From Chitinophagaceae bacterium (GTDB lineage: Bacteria; Bacteroidota; Bacteroidia; Chitinophagales; Chitinophagaceae): DNA of 64,000 bases. The position numbers and the translations under genes were made by a program. Below the pieces are notes generated by a model. It did not search any database. It had not been told where the DNA came from and was given only the letters and a program-made list of their open reading frames with translations. The DNA is taken from assembly GCA_020403425.1 (NCBI GenBank), contig JADBXR010000002.1, positions 62,001 to 126,000 of the forward strand. The letters are read 5' to 3'. How positions within the stretch are numbered: the first letter of the stretch is position 1; each line of letters starts with the position of its first letter. This document shows, piece after piece, positions 1-8,716 of this stretch.

Positions 1-27
1 TGGAGAACTTACAGCCTAACGAATATG

Positions 28-448
28 CTGGGGCTAAAGCCCGTATTTATCTATTACAGATGGCCCCCGGCTTAAAAGCCGGGGTTATAGATCTCACCAT
101 TGCAGCCCTTTAACCTATCTATTACATACATCTCTGTAGCACTTCTACCCCAGCTTTCAAGCTGGGAGGCTACAAAACACGCTACTACGCTTCAGGCTTT
201 AGCCCTGATCCCGATAAAGGTTTCCTCAAGCTGGCAAGCCGGAGTAATCGATCTGACCAGAAATATATAGCCCCTAAACGCTCTATCACATACCTCCTTG
301 CGCCACTTCAACCCCAGCTTTTAAGCTGGGGCTACAAAACACCTACTGTGCTTCGGGCTTTAGCCCTGCCCCATACACAAGGTCCCGGCAGATGACATGC
401 GAAGGTCATGGATTCTAGTTGCGTATTTTGCCTGGCTTAAAAGCTAGG
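28..448. repeat. Cluster of REP-like palindromes
   Basis: This gene-free stretch is built from short GC-rich palindromes. Clear ones are GGGCTAAAGCCC at 31-42, CCCCGGCTT/AAGCCGGGG at 65-84, CCCAGCTT/AAGCTGGG at 149-166, CCCCAGCTT/AAGCTGGGG at 312-331, GGGCTTTAGCCC at 355-366 and an imperfect CCTGGCTT/AAGCTAGGG at 430-448. A degenerate copy (AGGCTTCAGCCCT) lies at about 512-524, at the 3' end of the neighbouring transposase gene. All share the core GGCTT/AAGCC or AGCTT/AAGCT with a 2-nt loop, as expected for single-stranded hairpins recognised by REP-associated tyrosine transposases. No ORF longer than a few codons looks real here. Confidence 0.75.
65..390. repeat. Imperfect tandem duplication, unit about 163 bp
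   Basis: Two adjacent diverged copies can be aligned by eye: 65-227 and 228-390. Landmarks in order are a GGCTT/AAGCC-type palindrome, the word ATCGATCT or ATAGATCT, CTATnACATAC, CACTTCnACCCCAGCTT, GCTACAAAACAC and CTTCnGGCTTTAGCCCTG, with corresponding landmarks 163 bp apart (for example 141 versus 304). A third partial copy seems to begin near 428. Each unit therefore carries two palindromes of different sequence, resembling paired REP elements. Confidence 0.7.
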
Positions 449-516
449 GTATGATGGGGCACTTTGGCCTATGATAAAGAGATCATTGATTTCTGCTTCC
501 TGATAGATTCCAGGCT

Positions 517-945
517 TCAGCCCTCATCCAATTCCAGACTGGCTATAAATTGAGCGTACGCCTCTTCAAAACTACATTTACGATGATGCGCTTCCTGGTG
601 CAGGATATAATTTCTCACAATATCCAGTTTCCCCATGCTGACCGATGCTGCGAAGTAGCCATCCGCCCATTCCAATTTCTGTTCCAGCAATTTGTTTTTA
701 TTTATCCAGTATGCCGATTCTCCTTTGATCATCTGCATTTGTTTGGCAATAGTCCAGCCCGGCTTCAGGATCATCAGACAATGTAAATGATCCAGGTATC
801 CATCCACCATATCAACGTAAAACCCCTTCTCCTGTGCATTCTGAATGATGTGACGGCATATGATTGCCCGTTGATCTGATAACAATACCCTGTCTCTTTT
901 TTTGGTTCCCCACACAGCATGTATCCATACAGAAGTCTTTGCCAT
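517..945 (-). CDS. REP-associated (IS200-like) tyrosine transposase, RAYT type
   Basis: A 142-residue Y1/HUH single-strand DNA transposase. The HUH motif is His53-Leu54-His55 in the segment DGYLDHLHCL, and the probable nucleophile is Tyr113 in VRNYILHQEAHH. Other family signatures visible are IKGESAYW (73-80) and the C-terminal SFEEAY. The length is normal for the family and the frame is open from ATG to TGA, so it looks active rather than decayed. There is no accessory TnpB/IscB gene and no second copy in the window. The palindromes at 28-448 lie directly 3' of it, which is the arrangement of RAYT genes with their REP targets; that it processes these hairpins is inference. Confidence 0.88.
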   Translation of the reverse strand: MAKTSVWIHAVWGTKKRDRVLLSDQRAIICRHIIQNAQEKGFYVDMVDGYLDHLHCLMILKPGWTIAKQMQMIKGESAYWINKNKLLEQKLEWADGYFAASVSMGKLDIVRNYILHQEAHHRKCSFEEAYAQFIASLELDEG

Positions 946-1030
946 TTTTTCAGAAAAATAGACAACGTGTTCAAAAGAAAATAGCGTATTTGCCGCAATA
1001 GTTTTACCTATTTTGCAGACCTAAACGCAA

Positions 1031-1960
1031 TTGACCATAAAGACATCTCACACAAAAAATGACACCTATGCCGGTATCGCACTGGCTGTTCTGGCAGCAG
1101 TCATCTGGTCGGGGAATTTTGTAGTAGCAAAAGGGGTGAGTGAACATATCGGCCCCGTGAGCCTGGCTTTTTTCCGATGGTTCACCGCAACCCTGCTCAT
1201 TGCCCCCTTTGCCTGGCGGCGCTTTAAAGAGGAAAAGCAAGTTGTCAGGACCCACGCAAAATACCTGATCTGGGTGGCCATAAGCGGTATCACCATCTTC
1301 AATACCTGTATCTATATTGCGGGACATTATACCAGCGCCATCAATATGGCATTGATCGGCACCACATCCTCTCCCATTTTTGCTACAGTGTTCGCCGCTG
1401 TATTCCTGAAAGACAGGCCCGGCAGGCTTCGCATCACCGGCATGCTCATCTGCTTGTCAGGCATCCTGCTGCTTTTGTCACGCGGCAGCTGGCAAACACT
1501 GCAGTCATTCCGTTTCTCTACCGGCGATCTTTGGGTGCTTACCGGCGCCATTGCTTTTGCAGCCTACAGTACCCTGGTAAGAAAAAAACCAGCAGGCCTC
1601 TCATCGATCAATTTCCTGTTCGTGATCTTTGCAGCGGGCACTTTGCTATTGGTCCCGTTCTTTGTGGCGGAACAGCTGACAGCGGCTCCGGCTGCATGGA
1701 GCCTGTCATTGTGGGGTATCATCCTTTACCTGGGCGCCGGCGCTTCTGTGACCGCGTTCTTATGCTGGAACCTCTCCATACAAAAGATCGGCGCCGGCCG
1801 AACCGTTCTGTTCGGGAACCTCATACCCGTATTCAGTGTACTGGAAGCGGTCTGGCTGCTAGGTGAAAAGATCAACAGGATCCATATCATCAGCGGCTCG
1901 CTCGTGATCCTGGGATTGATACTGGCCAATACTGTACAAAAAAACAAGGCCGGGAAATAA
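1031..1960 (+). CDS. EamA/DMT-superfamily transporter
   Basis: A 309-residue polytopic inner-membrane protein with about ten hydrophobic segments in two EamA repeats (roughly residues 15-145 and 155-300). The motif AAVIWSGNFVVAKG near the N-terminus and LVRKKPAGLSS at the inter-repeat boundary fit drug/metabolite exporters. Substrate cannot be predicted. The only start in a sensible place is TTG at 1031; the first in-frame ATG comes far inside the first repeat. A -7-like word TATTTTGC lies just upstream at 1009-1016. The TSUP permease gene follows after 23 bp, so co-transcription is likely. Confidence 0.85.
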   Translation: MTIKTSHTKNDTYAGIALAVLAAVIWSGNFVVAKGVSEHIGPVSLAFFRWFTATLLIAPFAWRRFKEEKQVVRTHAKYLIWVAISGITIFNTCIYIAGHYTSAINMALIGTTSSPIFATVFAAVFLKDRPGRLRITGMLICLSGILLLLSRGSWQTLQSFRFSTGDLWVLTGAIAFAAYSTLVRKKPAGLSSINFLFVIFAAGTLLLVPFFVAEQLTAAPAAWSLSLWGIILYLGAGASVTAFLCWNLSIQKIGAGRTVLFGNLIPVFSVLEAVWLLGEKINRIHIISGSLVILGLILANTVQKNKAGK

Positions 1961-1983
1961 CGCAGTACTTATCTTGCTCTCCG

Positions 1984-2751
1984 ATGGACTCCCTTACCCT
2001 CATTTTATTGTGTTGTTTTGCCTTCTCCGCCGGATTTGTAGACGCTATTGTTGGCGGTGGCGGACTGATACAGACGCCCGCATCACTGGTAATGCTTCCG
2101 CAATTCCCTGTTGCCACCGTGATAGGTTCGTTGAAGATCCCTTCTTTTACAGGTACCGCTTTTGCCACGGTGCAATACCTCCGAAAAGTGTCTGTGAACT
2201 GGACGATGGCGGCAGTTATGTGTGTGCTGGCATTCATCGCTGCATTCGCGGGCTCAGAAGTGCTGACCATGATCAGTAACCGCTACATGAAACCGGTGAT
2301 CTTCGTGGTGCTGATCGGCGTGGCCATCTATACCTATACCAAGAAGAATTTCGGTCTGCACACACAGAAGGACCATTCCTCCCGGCGTGAATGGCTCTAT
2401 GCCATACTCATCAGCCTGATCATCGGTTTTTATGATGGCTTTATCGGACCGGGTGCCGGAAGTTTCCTGGTACTCGCTTTTATCTCACTGCTGGGATTTG
2501 ATTTCCTGCATGCCAGTGCCAATGCCAAACTGATCAACCTGGCCACCAATATGGGCTCCATTACCCTGTTCCTGCTCAAAGGCTCGATACTCTGGCAGAT
2601 CGCGGTGCCTATGGCCATCTGCAACGGCATCGGCGGCATCACAGGCGCCCGTTTAGCCATTACCCGGGGCAATCGTTTCATACGGGTATTCTTTCTGCTC
2701 GTCATCACGGCGACCCTTCTCCGTTTTGGGTACGATGCCTTTTTCAGATAA
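1984..2751 (+). CDS. TSUP family (TauE/SafE) membrane permease
   Basis: A 255-residue protein with about eight membrane spans and two repeated halves: GFVDAIVGGGGLIQTP at residues 18-33 and GFYDGFIGPGAGSF in the second half. This duplicated G-x-x-D-A/G-x-x-G-x-G-G pattern defines the TSUP/TauE/SafE (YfcA-like) group, which moves small anions such as sulfite or sulfonates. The substrate here is unknown. It begins at ATG 1984 shortly after the EamA gene and is probably in the same transcription unit, although TATCTTGC at 1970-1977 could supply its own promoter. Confidence 0.88.
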   Translation: MDSLTLILLCCFAFSAGFVDAIVGGGGLIQTPASLVMLPQFPVATVIGSLKIPSFTGTAFATVQYLRKVSVNWTMAAVMCVLAFIAAFAGSEVLTMISNRYMKPVIFVVLIGVAIYTYTKKNFGLHTQKDHSSRREWLYAILISLIIGFYDGFIGPGAGSFLVLAFISLLGFDFLHASANAKLINLATNMGSITLFLLKGSILWQIAVPMAICNGIGGITGARLAITRGNRFIRVFFLLVITATLLRFGYDAFFR

Positions 2752-2930
2752 GCCTGTTTGTTGACATTTGTAAAAGAGTCAAAGTGGTTACATTAGAGTC
2801 CCACAACTCCTTTAAAACCATTTTAACTCCTGTCCCCCCAACCTTAACCTTTCTTTATACCCCAAAAGTGGATTACCCGGCAGTAAATGCGGTAATTTTC
2901 AACATCGGGTATTCCCTAAGCCGATACCTG

Positions 2931-2938
2931 TACATTTG
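2931..2938 (+). promoter_or_regulatory. Bacteroidota -7 promoter element (TACATTTG)
   Basis: Perfect match to TAnnTTTG, two bases before ATG 2941 of the TonB-like gene. Transcription would start at about 2943, which would make the in-frame ATG at 2959 the better start codon or imply a leaderless message. Confidence 0.5.
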
Positions 2939-2940
2939 AT

Positions 2941-3843
2941 ATGAGCAATCATTCATCCATGTCAGCCTCATTCGAGAAAGAAAAGAACCTGAAAGCATCT
3001 GCCTACACAGCCATGGTTTGTGTTTTGGTGTTCCTGGTATTCTTTTTCCTGAAATGGACCCTTCCGCAGATCCCTCCGCCCGATTTTGGTGAGGGTATTG
3101 AAGTGAACCTCGGCAACAGTGAGACCGGCGAAGGTGCTATTGCCCCCCAGCTACCGGGCGAGCCTTCGGTAACGGAGGACAGCAGATCGGCACCACCCCG
3201 TTCCGTAGCTGAATCTGGCAACCAGCCAAAGATCAATGCGGATGCATACGATGATGGCGACGCTCCTTCCCTGAACAAAACGGAAAAATCTGCGGCAAAG
3301 CCCGTAAATACAGTACCGACCAATGCCCGGAAAATCAACCCGACCCCTGTAACCAACCCAACGCCTGCCCCACCCAAACCCAAAGCCCTTTTCAAAGGCG
3401 GTACCAGTACGGCTAACAGCGGTAACCGGGCCGACAGCTACAATGGCGTACAAAACCAGGGCATTGCCGGTGGCAAAGGCGACCAGGGCAACCCCAACGG
3501 CAATCCGAATTCAGATAGTTACCAGGGTAATGCAGCCAGTGGTCGTGGAGGCAATGGAAGTTCGGGCGGTGTAAGTATCCGCAGCGGGCTCGATGGCCGA
3601 AGGATCACCCGCTTACCTTCTTTCGAGGATGAATTCAACGAAAATGCCAAAGTGGCCGTAGACATCACCGTTGATAGAGCCGGAAATGTGATACAGGCCG
3701 TTGTCAACCAGCGCGGCACCACCACTACCAACCAGACCATCCGCAATATTGCCCTGCGCAAGGCACGCAGCCTGAAACTGAACAGCGGCACTGCGGAAGA
3801 ACAAACCGGCACCCTGGTCTTCAATTTCAAGCTACGCGGATAA
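2941..3843 (+). CDS. TonB-like energy transducer
   Basis: A 300-residue protein with a short cytoplasmic N-terminus, one transmembrane segment (about residues 23-42), a long Pro/Asn/Gly/Ser-rich periplasmic spacer (45-210) and a C-terminal domain (about 215-300) containing VAVDITVDRAGNVIQAVV, the usual beta-strand core of TonB-type C-terminal domains. It would couple the proton motive force to TonB-dependent outer-membrane receptors. ExbB and ExbD are not adjacent. folC follows after 27 bp. A -7 element at 2931-2938 sits so close that the second ATG (2959, giving MSASFEKE) may be the real start. Confidence 0.75.
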   Translation: MSNHSSMSASFEKEKNLKASAYTAMVCVLVFLVFFFLKWTLPQIPPPDFGEGIEVNLGNSETGEGAIAPQLPGEPSVTEDSRSAPPRSVAESGNQPKINADAYDDGDAPSLNKTEKSAAKPVNTVPTNARKINPTPVTNPTPAPPKPKALFKGGTSTANSGNRADSYNGVQNQGIAGGKGDQGNPNGNPNSDSYQGNAASGRGGNGSSGGVSIRSGLDGRRITRLPSFEDEFNENAKVAVDITVDRAGNVIQAVVNQRGTTTTNQTIRNIALRKARSLKLNSGTAEEQTGTLVFNFKLRG

Positions 3844-3870
3844 GTATTGTTGCCTAATTTGCGGCAGTAT

Positions 3871-5154
3871 ATGACTTACCAGGAAACACTTCATTATCTT
3901 TTTACCCGGCTGCCCATGTTCAGCCGTATTGGAACGGACGCTTATAAAAAAGACCTCACCAATACCATCCGTTTGTGTGGGGCACTGGGCGATCCGCAGA
4001 AAAAGTTCAAGACCATCCATATCGCTGGCACCAATGGCAAGGGTTCTACCAGCCATATGCTGGCGGCCATTTTGCAGACAGCGGGTTACAAAACGGGGCT
4101 CTATACTTCACCGCACCTCAAGGATTTCAGGGAGCGGATCAAGATCAACGGGCAGGTCTGCTCGGAAGAATTCGTGATCGATTTTACGGAACGCATCAAA
4201 CCCCTGATCAATGAGATAGAACCTTCTTTCTTTGAGATCACGGTGGCCATGGCCTTCGATCATTTTGCAAAACAGGGTGTTGATGTGGCCGTGATAGAAG
4301 TGGGTCTGGGCGGACGGCTGGACAGCACCAACATCATTACTCCCGAATTAAGCGTGATCACCAATATCGGCTGGGATCACATGAACCTGCTGGGAGATAC
4401 GCTGGAAAAGATCGCCACAGAAAAAGCAGGTATCATCAAAAAGGGCATACCAGCAGTGATCGGCGAAGTGATCCCCGAAACGAGGCCTGTATTTGACAGC
4501 TACGCCACAAGTGCCCCTCTCATTTATGCACAGGAAAGAAGATGGATGGCAGGATGGGATTATGAGCACCACCTGCTGAAAGTGGAAGTGGTTGACAAAG
4601 CCAACAACGAACACCATCACTACCAACTGGACCTTCCGGGCATCTACCAGACCAAAAACCTGCTGACCGTTCTGGAAGCAGCTCACCAGCTGCATTTACA
4701 GGGATGGAGAACCGATACCGCCACAATTCAGAAAGCATTGCAACACGTGAAAAAACTAACAGGCTTACATGGAAGATGGGAGTTGATACAAAACAACCCC
4801 GCCGTGATCCTTGACGTGGGGCACAATGTGGATGGCGTAAAACAGCTCTCACGCCAGCTCGAACTGACCGATTACGACCACCTGCACATCATCACCGGAA
4901 TGGTGAAAGACAAGGATGTGGATGCGGTACTGGCGCTCTTGCCACAAGACGCAACTTACTATTTTACACAGGCGCAGATACCACGTGCACTGGATGCCGT
5001 GACCCTGCAGCAAAAAGCAGCGGGACACCTATTGATAGGGAATACCTACCCAAATGTGAACGAGGCCTTGCAGCATGCACTTGCACATGCACATAAGAAC
5101 GACCTGGTACTGGTCTGCGGAAGCGTGTTCCTTGTGGGGGAAGTAAAAAGATGA
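3871..5154 (+). CDS. folC: Bifunctional folylpolyglutamate/dihydrofolate synthase
   Basis: A Mur-ligase-family enzyme of 427 residues that adds glutamate to (dihydro)folate using ATP. The P-loop GTNGKGSTSHM is near residue 54, followed by SPHLKDFRERIKING and the FPGS signature VIEVGLGGRLDSTN. A C-terminal Mur ligase domain carries VILDVGHNVDG. The open frame begins at TTG 3847, but ATG 3871 (MTYQETLHYLF) matches the family N-terminus better and leaves a 27-bp gap after the TonB-like gene. Confidence 0.93.
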   Translation: MTYQETLHYLFTRLPMFSRIGTDAYKKDLTNTIRLCGALGDPQKKFKTIHIAGTNGKGSTSHMLAAILQTAGYKTGLYTSPHLKDFRERIKINGQVCSEEFVIDFTERIKPLINEIEPSFFEITVAMAFDHFAKQGVDVAVIEVGLGGRLDSTNIITPELSVITNIGWDHMNLLGDTLEKIATEKAGIIKKGIPAVIGEVIPETRPVFDSYATSAPLIYAQERRWMAGWDYEHHLLKVEVVDKANNEHHHYQLDLPGIYQTKNLLTVLEAAHQLHLQGWRTDTATIQKALQHVKKLTGLHGRWELIQNNPAVILDVGHNVDGVKQLSRQLELTDYDHLHIITGMVKDKDVDAVLALLPQDATYYFTQAQIPRALDAVTLQQKAAGHLLIGNTYPNVNEALQHALAHAHKNDLVLVCGSVFLVGEVKR

Positions 5155-5194
5155 TGCACCTGCGCGATAACCGGTCAGGGTCTGTAACAGACCT

Positions 5195-5788
5195 TTATAC
5201 GAACTGCAGCCAACCCAGTTTCACCAGTGCTGCATAAGCAGGTCCCACCTGCACCCCATGCAACAATCGGTTATCCCTGACCAGTTCTATAAATTCCTGC
5301 CTGGAAAAAGAAACGATATCGATGTCTTCGAACAGGTCAGGATTGGTACTGGGCGTAGGTACGGCATTCCTGGCCAGGAAAAAATAGGCCGTATTGTTAT
5401 TTACCGCAGGATTGGGTGCCGATTGCATCAGGAACTCGATATCATCGGAAGTATATCCTGTCTCCTCCACCATTTCACGTTTGGCGGCAGCTTTTGGATC
5501 TTCTCCTTTTTCGATCACGCCGCCAGGTAATTCCAGGATCGTTTGATCGATGGGGTAACGGTATTGACGGACCAGTATCACCCGTTCCTCGGCCGTGACC
5601 ACGATCGTATTGCACCAGTTCGGAAGTTCTACCACATAATAGGGTTCAATGATCCGCCCATCGGGAAACTCACAGCTGTCGGCGCGTGCACGGAACCAGC
5701 GGTCGTCATAAATATATTTCGAGGATAAGGTCTTCCACCGCATATCCCTCAACGAATCCAGGTCCGTCGCTTTGTGTTCCTTTTCCAT
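5195..5788 (-). CDS. Nudix hydrolase, ADP-ribose pyrophosphatase-like
   Basis: A 197-residue Nudix enzyme. The Nudix box is complete at residues 90-112: G, five residues, E96, seven residues, R104-E105, E108-E109 and G111. The preceding ILVRQYRYPIDQTILELPGG is typical of the NudF/ADP-ribose pyrophosphatase branch, but substrate is not certain. Its ATG overlaps the TAA of the YfiT-like gene by one base (TAATG), so the two are translationally coupled at the end of a minus-strand operon. Confidence 0.88.
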   Translation of the reverse strand: MEKEHKATDLDSLRDMRWKTLSSKYIYDDRWFRARADSCEFPDGRIIEPYYVVELPNWCNTIVVTAEERVILVRQYRYPIDQTILELPGGVIEKGEDPKAAAKREMVEETGYTSDDIEFLMQSAPNPAVNNNTAYFFLARNAVPTPSTNPDLFEDIDIVSFSRQEFIELVRDNRLLHGVQVGPAYAALVKLGWLQFV

Positions 5789-6312
5789 TACCAGCCTTTG
5801 CTTTCACGTAATGAATGGATATGTGCCGTATGGTGTTTTCCATGCCACGCATACATGCCCAAAAGGAACCAGAGGCTCATCTTCCTGCCATGCTCAGGAT
5901 GCACCACCATCCTTTCCCAGTCTGTCTGTGTGAGGTTCCTGATGGTTGCATACCATCGCTGGTGCAATGCATGCAGTAAGGTGAGGGAGATATTTACCGG
6001 CAGTTCATTGTCGGGCAGTTGCGCCCACAGTTTCTCTTCGTAAGGTTTGATGGTCGGGGTCTCCTCCGTTAATGCCAGTTTGAACCGGATATAGGCATTC
6101 ATATGGCTATCCGCCACATGATGTACCAGTTGCTGCACCGTCCAGCCACCATCCCGGTAAGGCGTGTGCAACTGTACCATATCGAGGTTCAGTACTGACC
6201 TTTCCAGTTCCTCTGGCAGGAACCGGATATCCAGCAGCCATTTTTCTTTTTGCTCCTGCGAAAAAGCCTGCGGCTCATATTTCCCAATGGGATAGCGGGG
6301 ATCTGTTGTCAT
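5788..6312 (-). CDS. YfiT/BstA-like DinB-superfamily putative metal-dependent hydrolase/thiol transferase
   Basis: A 174-residue four-helix DinB-superfamily protein. The N-terminus DPRYPIGKYEP and the metal-binding histidines (His65 in QLVHHVADSH; His160 and His164 in WHGKHHTAHI) match B. subtilis YfiT, described as a metal-dependent hydrolase and later as a bacillithiol S-transferase. Bacillithiol use in this organism is inference. It is co-transcribed with the Nudix gene downstream (1-base overlap) and lies 40 bp after the ABC ATPase gene. Confidence 0.82.
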   Translation of the reverse strand: MTTDPRYPIGKYEPQAFSQEQKEKWLLDIRFLPEELERSVLNLDMVQLHTPYRDGGWTVQQLVHHVADSHMNAYIRFKLALTEETPTIKPYEEKLWAQLPDNELPVNISLTLLHALHQRWYATIRNLTQTDWERMVVHPEHGRKMSLWFLLGMYAWHGKHHTAHIHSLRESKGW

Positions 6313-6352
6313 AGTATATACGGATATGGGAGGTTATAAAAGGTGTCGTAAA

Positions 6353-7114
6353 TCAATCATCGCGTAAAGCCCTTCCAGTCAAATGAATGAACACATCTTC
6401 CAGGTTGGCCTGTTTTACCTCTTTGGGTTTCTCAAAACCGGCTTCCACCAGCTCATCGATCAACCTGTCGGGCGTATTGATCGCTATGATCTTCCCGCTG
6501 TCAATGATGGCCACCCTGTCGCACAATACCTCTGCCTCATCCATATAATGTGTGGTGATGATCACGGTAGTACCCTGGTTGCGGATATTACGGATCAGGT
6601 CCCAAAGGTTCCTTCGTGCCTGCGGGTCCAATCCGGTAGTGGGTTCATCCAGGAATATGATGCGCGGCTGGTTGATGAGTGTGGTGGCAATAGAGAAACG
6701 TTGCTTCTGCCCGCCACTCAATTCTTTGAATTTGGCTTTGGCCTTATCGCGCAGGTTCACTTTATCGAGCAGCTCAAGGGGATCTATGTCTTCATTATAC
6801 AAACCTGCAAACAGGTCGATCAGTTCGCTCAGGTTCAGGCTGGGATAGTAACCCGATGTCTGCAGCTGCACCCCGATGATCTTTTTGATCTCGTTAGGAG
6901 ATTTATCCAGGTCGAACCCGTCTACCCGTATCTCGCCGCTGGTCTTCTGGCGCAGTGTTTCCATGATCTCCAGGGTAGTGGACTTGCCTGCCCCATTCGG
7001 GCCCAGCAAACCGAAGATCTCCCCTTCCTGCACTTCAAAACTGATACCTTTTACGGCTTCAAATTCGCCGTATTTTTTTCGTAGGTCTTTTACCTGTATG
7101 ATGGTTCTGCTCAT
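6353..7114 (-). CDS. ABC transporter ATP-binding protein (ABC-2/DrrA type), orphan
   Basis: A 253-residue ABC ATPase with Walker A GPNGAGKST (38-46), signature LSGGQ (132-136), Walker B RIIFLDEP (Asp156, catalytic Glu157) and the switch His in IITTHYMDEAE. Similarity is to the DrrA/CcmA-like exporters whose ATPase is normally followed by one or two ABC-2 permease genes. No permease is next to it here: upstream is a small exported protein three bases away and downstream is the YfiT-like gene. The membrane partner must be encoded elsewhere. Confidence 0.88.
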   Translation of the reverse strand: MSRTIIQVKDLRKKYGEFEAVKGISFEVQEGEIFGLLGPNGAGKSTTLEIMETLRQKTSGEIRVDGFDLDKSPNEIKKIIGVQLQTSGYYPSLNLSELIDLFAGLYNEDIDPLELLDKVNLRDKAKAKFKELSGGQKQRFSIATTLINQPRIIFLDEPTTGLDPQARRNLWDLIRNIRNQGTTVIITTHYMDEAEVLCDRVAIIDSGKIIAINTPDRLIDELVEAGFEKPKEVKQANLEDVFIHLTGRALRDD

Positions 7115-7117
7115 GGT

Positions 7118-7603
7118 CTAAAATTGATACACCAGTCCTGCTTTCTGCCCGGCAACACCTATACCCAATGCCGCCTGGTTCTGTCTCTGGTTAAATAAAG
7201 TTACGGCCATTTGCAGATTTCTCTGTCCCATAACTGTCAAATAGCCCCCCGTCAGTGTGAGGCCGAAACCGCCACCCAGTAAAGCCCAGCCCAGACTTTT
7301 GTTATCCGTGCCCGACAACTTGCTGATCCCGATAAGTGTAGCAATGGTACCGGTAAATCCCAATACCTGTCCAGCGATCTTATTCGACTGGTGTTTACCC
7401 ACCAACTGTATCAGCAGGGGGTCCCGTGAGCGGTAAAACAGTTGTGTGAACTGGTTACTGCCGCTGAAGACCGTATCATGGTAAATGATCGTATTGGGTT
7501 TGGGCGCTACCAGGTAACTCATCCCCTTTTTATCCAAACGCTGCTGGGCCGATGCGCAGAAAAAGCCCGTGAGTAATACAAACAATACATATATCCGTTT
7601 CAT
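7118..7603 (-). CDS. Small exported protein of unknown function
   Basis: A 161-residue product with a clear signal peptide (MKRIYVLFVLLTGFFCASA, cleavage before QQRL). The mature part has two glycine-rich hydrophobic stretches, at about 80-95 (IAGQVLGFTGTIATLIG) and 105-125, that could be membrane hairpins. I do not recognise a family. It sits between fbp and the ABC ATPase with 3-9 bp gaps, so it is certainly part of that operon. The stop is TAG, four bases before the ATPase ATG, showing that amber works as an ordinary stop here. Confidence 0.7.
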   Translation of the reverse strand: MKRIYVLFVLLTGFFCASAQQRLDKKGMSYLVAPKPNTIIYHDTVFSGSNQFTQLFYRSRDPLLIQLVGKHQSNKIAGQVLGFTGTIATLIGISKLSGTDNKSLGWALLGGGFGLTLTGGYLTVMGQRNLQMAVTLFNQRQNQAALGIGVAGQKAGLVYQF

Positions 7604-7612
7604 GGTATCCTG

Positions 7613-8623
7613 TTAAATCCCCATAAAAGTATTCAGTTCTTCCATCATTTTGCGACTGCCGATAAACAAAGGTGTCCGCTGGTGCAATTCGGTAGGCTGT
7701 ACATCCAGTATCCTTTGTTTGCCATTGGTGGCCAGTCCACCCGCCACTTCCACAATGAACGCAAAAGGATTGGCCTCATACAGTAAGCGAAGTTTTCCCT
7801 TGGGTTTATCCAGCGTTCCGGGATACATGAAGATACCGCCTTTGATGAGGTTACGATGAACATCCGCCACCATACTGCCAATATAACGCTGTGTATAAGG
7901 CCCGCCATTCTCCCTGGTCTTGCGCTGGCAGCCATCGATATATTTCCTAACCGATTCTTCGTACTGGAAAAAATTCCCATGGTTCACGGAATAGAATTTG
8001 CCCGAATCGGGACATTTGATATCCGGATGACTCAATGAGAACTCACCTATCGAAGGGTCGAGCGTAAAACCATTCACCCCGCGGCGCGTGGCATACACCA
8101 GCATGGTGCTTGATCCGTATACCACATACCCAGCTGCCACCTGTTTATTGCCCGGTTGCAGAAAATCCTCTTTGCGACAGGGTTTACCTAACTCACTCAC
8201 CCGGCGATAGACGCTGAAAATGGTTCCGATGGATACGTTCACATCAATATTGCCGCTGCCATCAAGGGGATCAAATAAGACCACATATTTACTATTATTA
8301 CTGATCTCATCATCAAACACCACAAAGTCATCCATTTCCTCACTGCCAATACCCGCACAACTGATACCATGTTTCAATACGCCCATGAACTGGTTATTGG
8401 CAAACACATCCAGTTTTTTCACATCCTCGCCTTGTACATTGATGCTTCCGGCATCACCCAGTATATCTACCAGGCCGGCTTTGTTCACTTCCACATTCAC
8501 GCGTTTGGCCGCCAATGCCAGGTCGCGGAGCAGGCGGCTCAATTCGCCGGTGGCTGTGGGAAACTGTCTTAACTGGGTAAGGGTGAATTCATCCAGGGTG
8601 AGGATGTTCCTGTTTACGATCAT
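7613..8623 (-). CDS. fbp: Fructose-1,6-bisphosphatase, class I
   Basis: A 336-residue gluconeogenic phosphatase that converts fructose-1,6-bisphosphate to fructose-6-phosphate. The metal site FDPLDGSGNID is at residues 117-127 with the preceding acidic cluster VVFDDEI; GIGSEEMDDF upstream supplies the Glu of the active site. The C-terminal part contains the sugar-binding region RYIGSMVADVHRNLIKGGIFMYP and KLRLLYEANP. First gene of a minus-strand operon running to the Nudix gene; a -7-like TAACTTTA lies upstream. Confidence 0.95.
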   Translation of the reverse strand: MIVNRNILTLDEFTLTQLRQFPTATGELSRLLRDLALAAKRVNVEVNKAGLVDILGDAGSINVQGEDVKKLDVFANNQFMGVLKHGISCAGIGSEEMDDFVVFDDEISNNSKYVVLFDPLDGSGNIDVNVSIGTIFSVYRRVSELGKPCRKEDFLQPGNKQVAAGYVVYGSSTMLVYATRRGVNGFTLDPSIGEFSLSHPDIKCPDSGKFYSVNHGNFFQYEESVRKYIDGCQRKTRENGGPYTQRYIGSMVADVHRNLIKGGIFMYPGTLDKPKGKLRLLYEANPFAFIVEVAGGLATNGKQRILDVQPTELHQRTPLFIGSRKMMEELNTFMGI

Positions 8624-8716
8624 GCGGCAATCATTTCGATAAAGTTAGGGTGCGACCTCTAATTCATCTGATAAATTTTATCCATACATGATGTAAGCCA
8701 TACACAATAACGGCAT

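Noticed and set aside
1..516. Repeats here considered as a CRISPR array
   Set aside because: Repeats are palindromes of unequal sequence in a 163-bp duplication, without uniform direct repeats or unique spacers, and no cas gene is present.
1004..1327. Minus-strand 107-residue frame
   Set aside because: Shadow of the EamA transporter gene; no family features.
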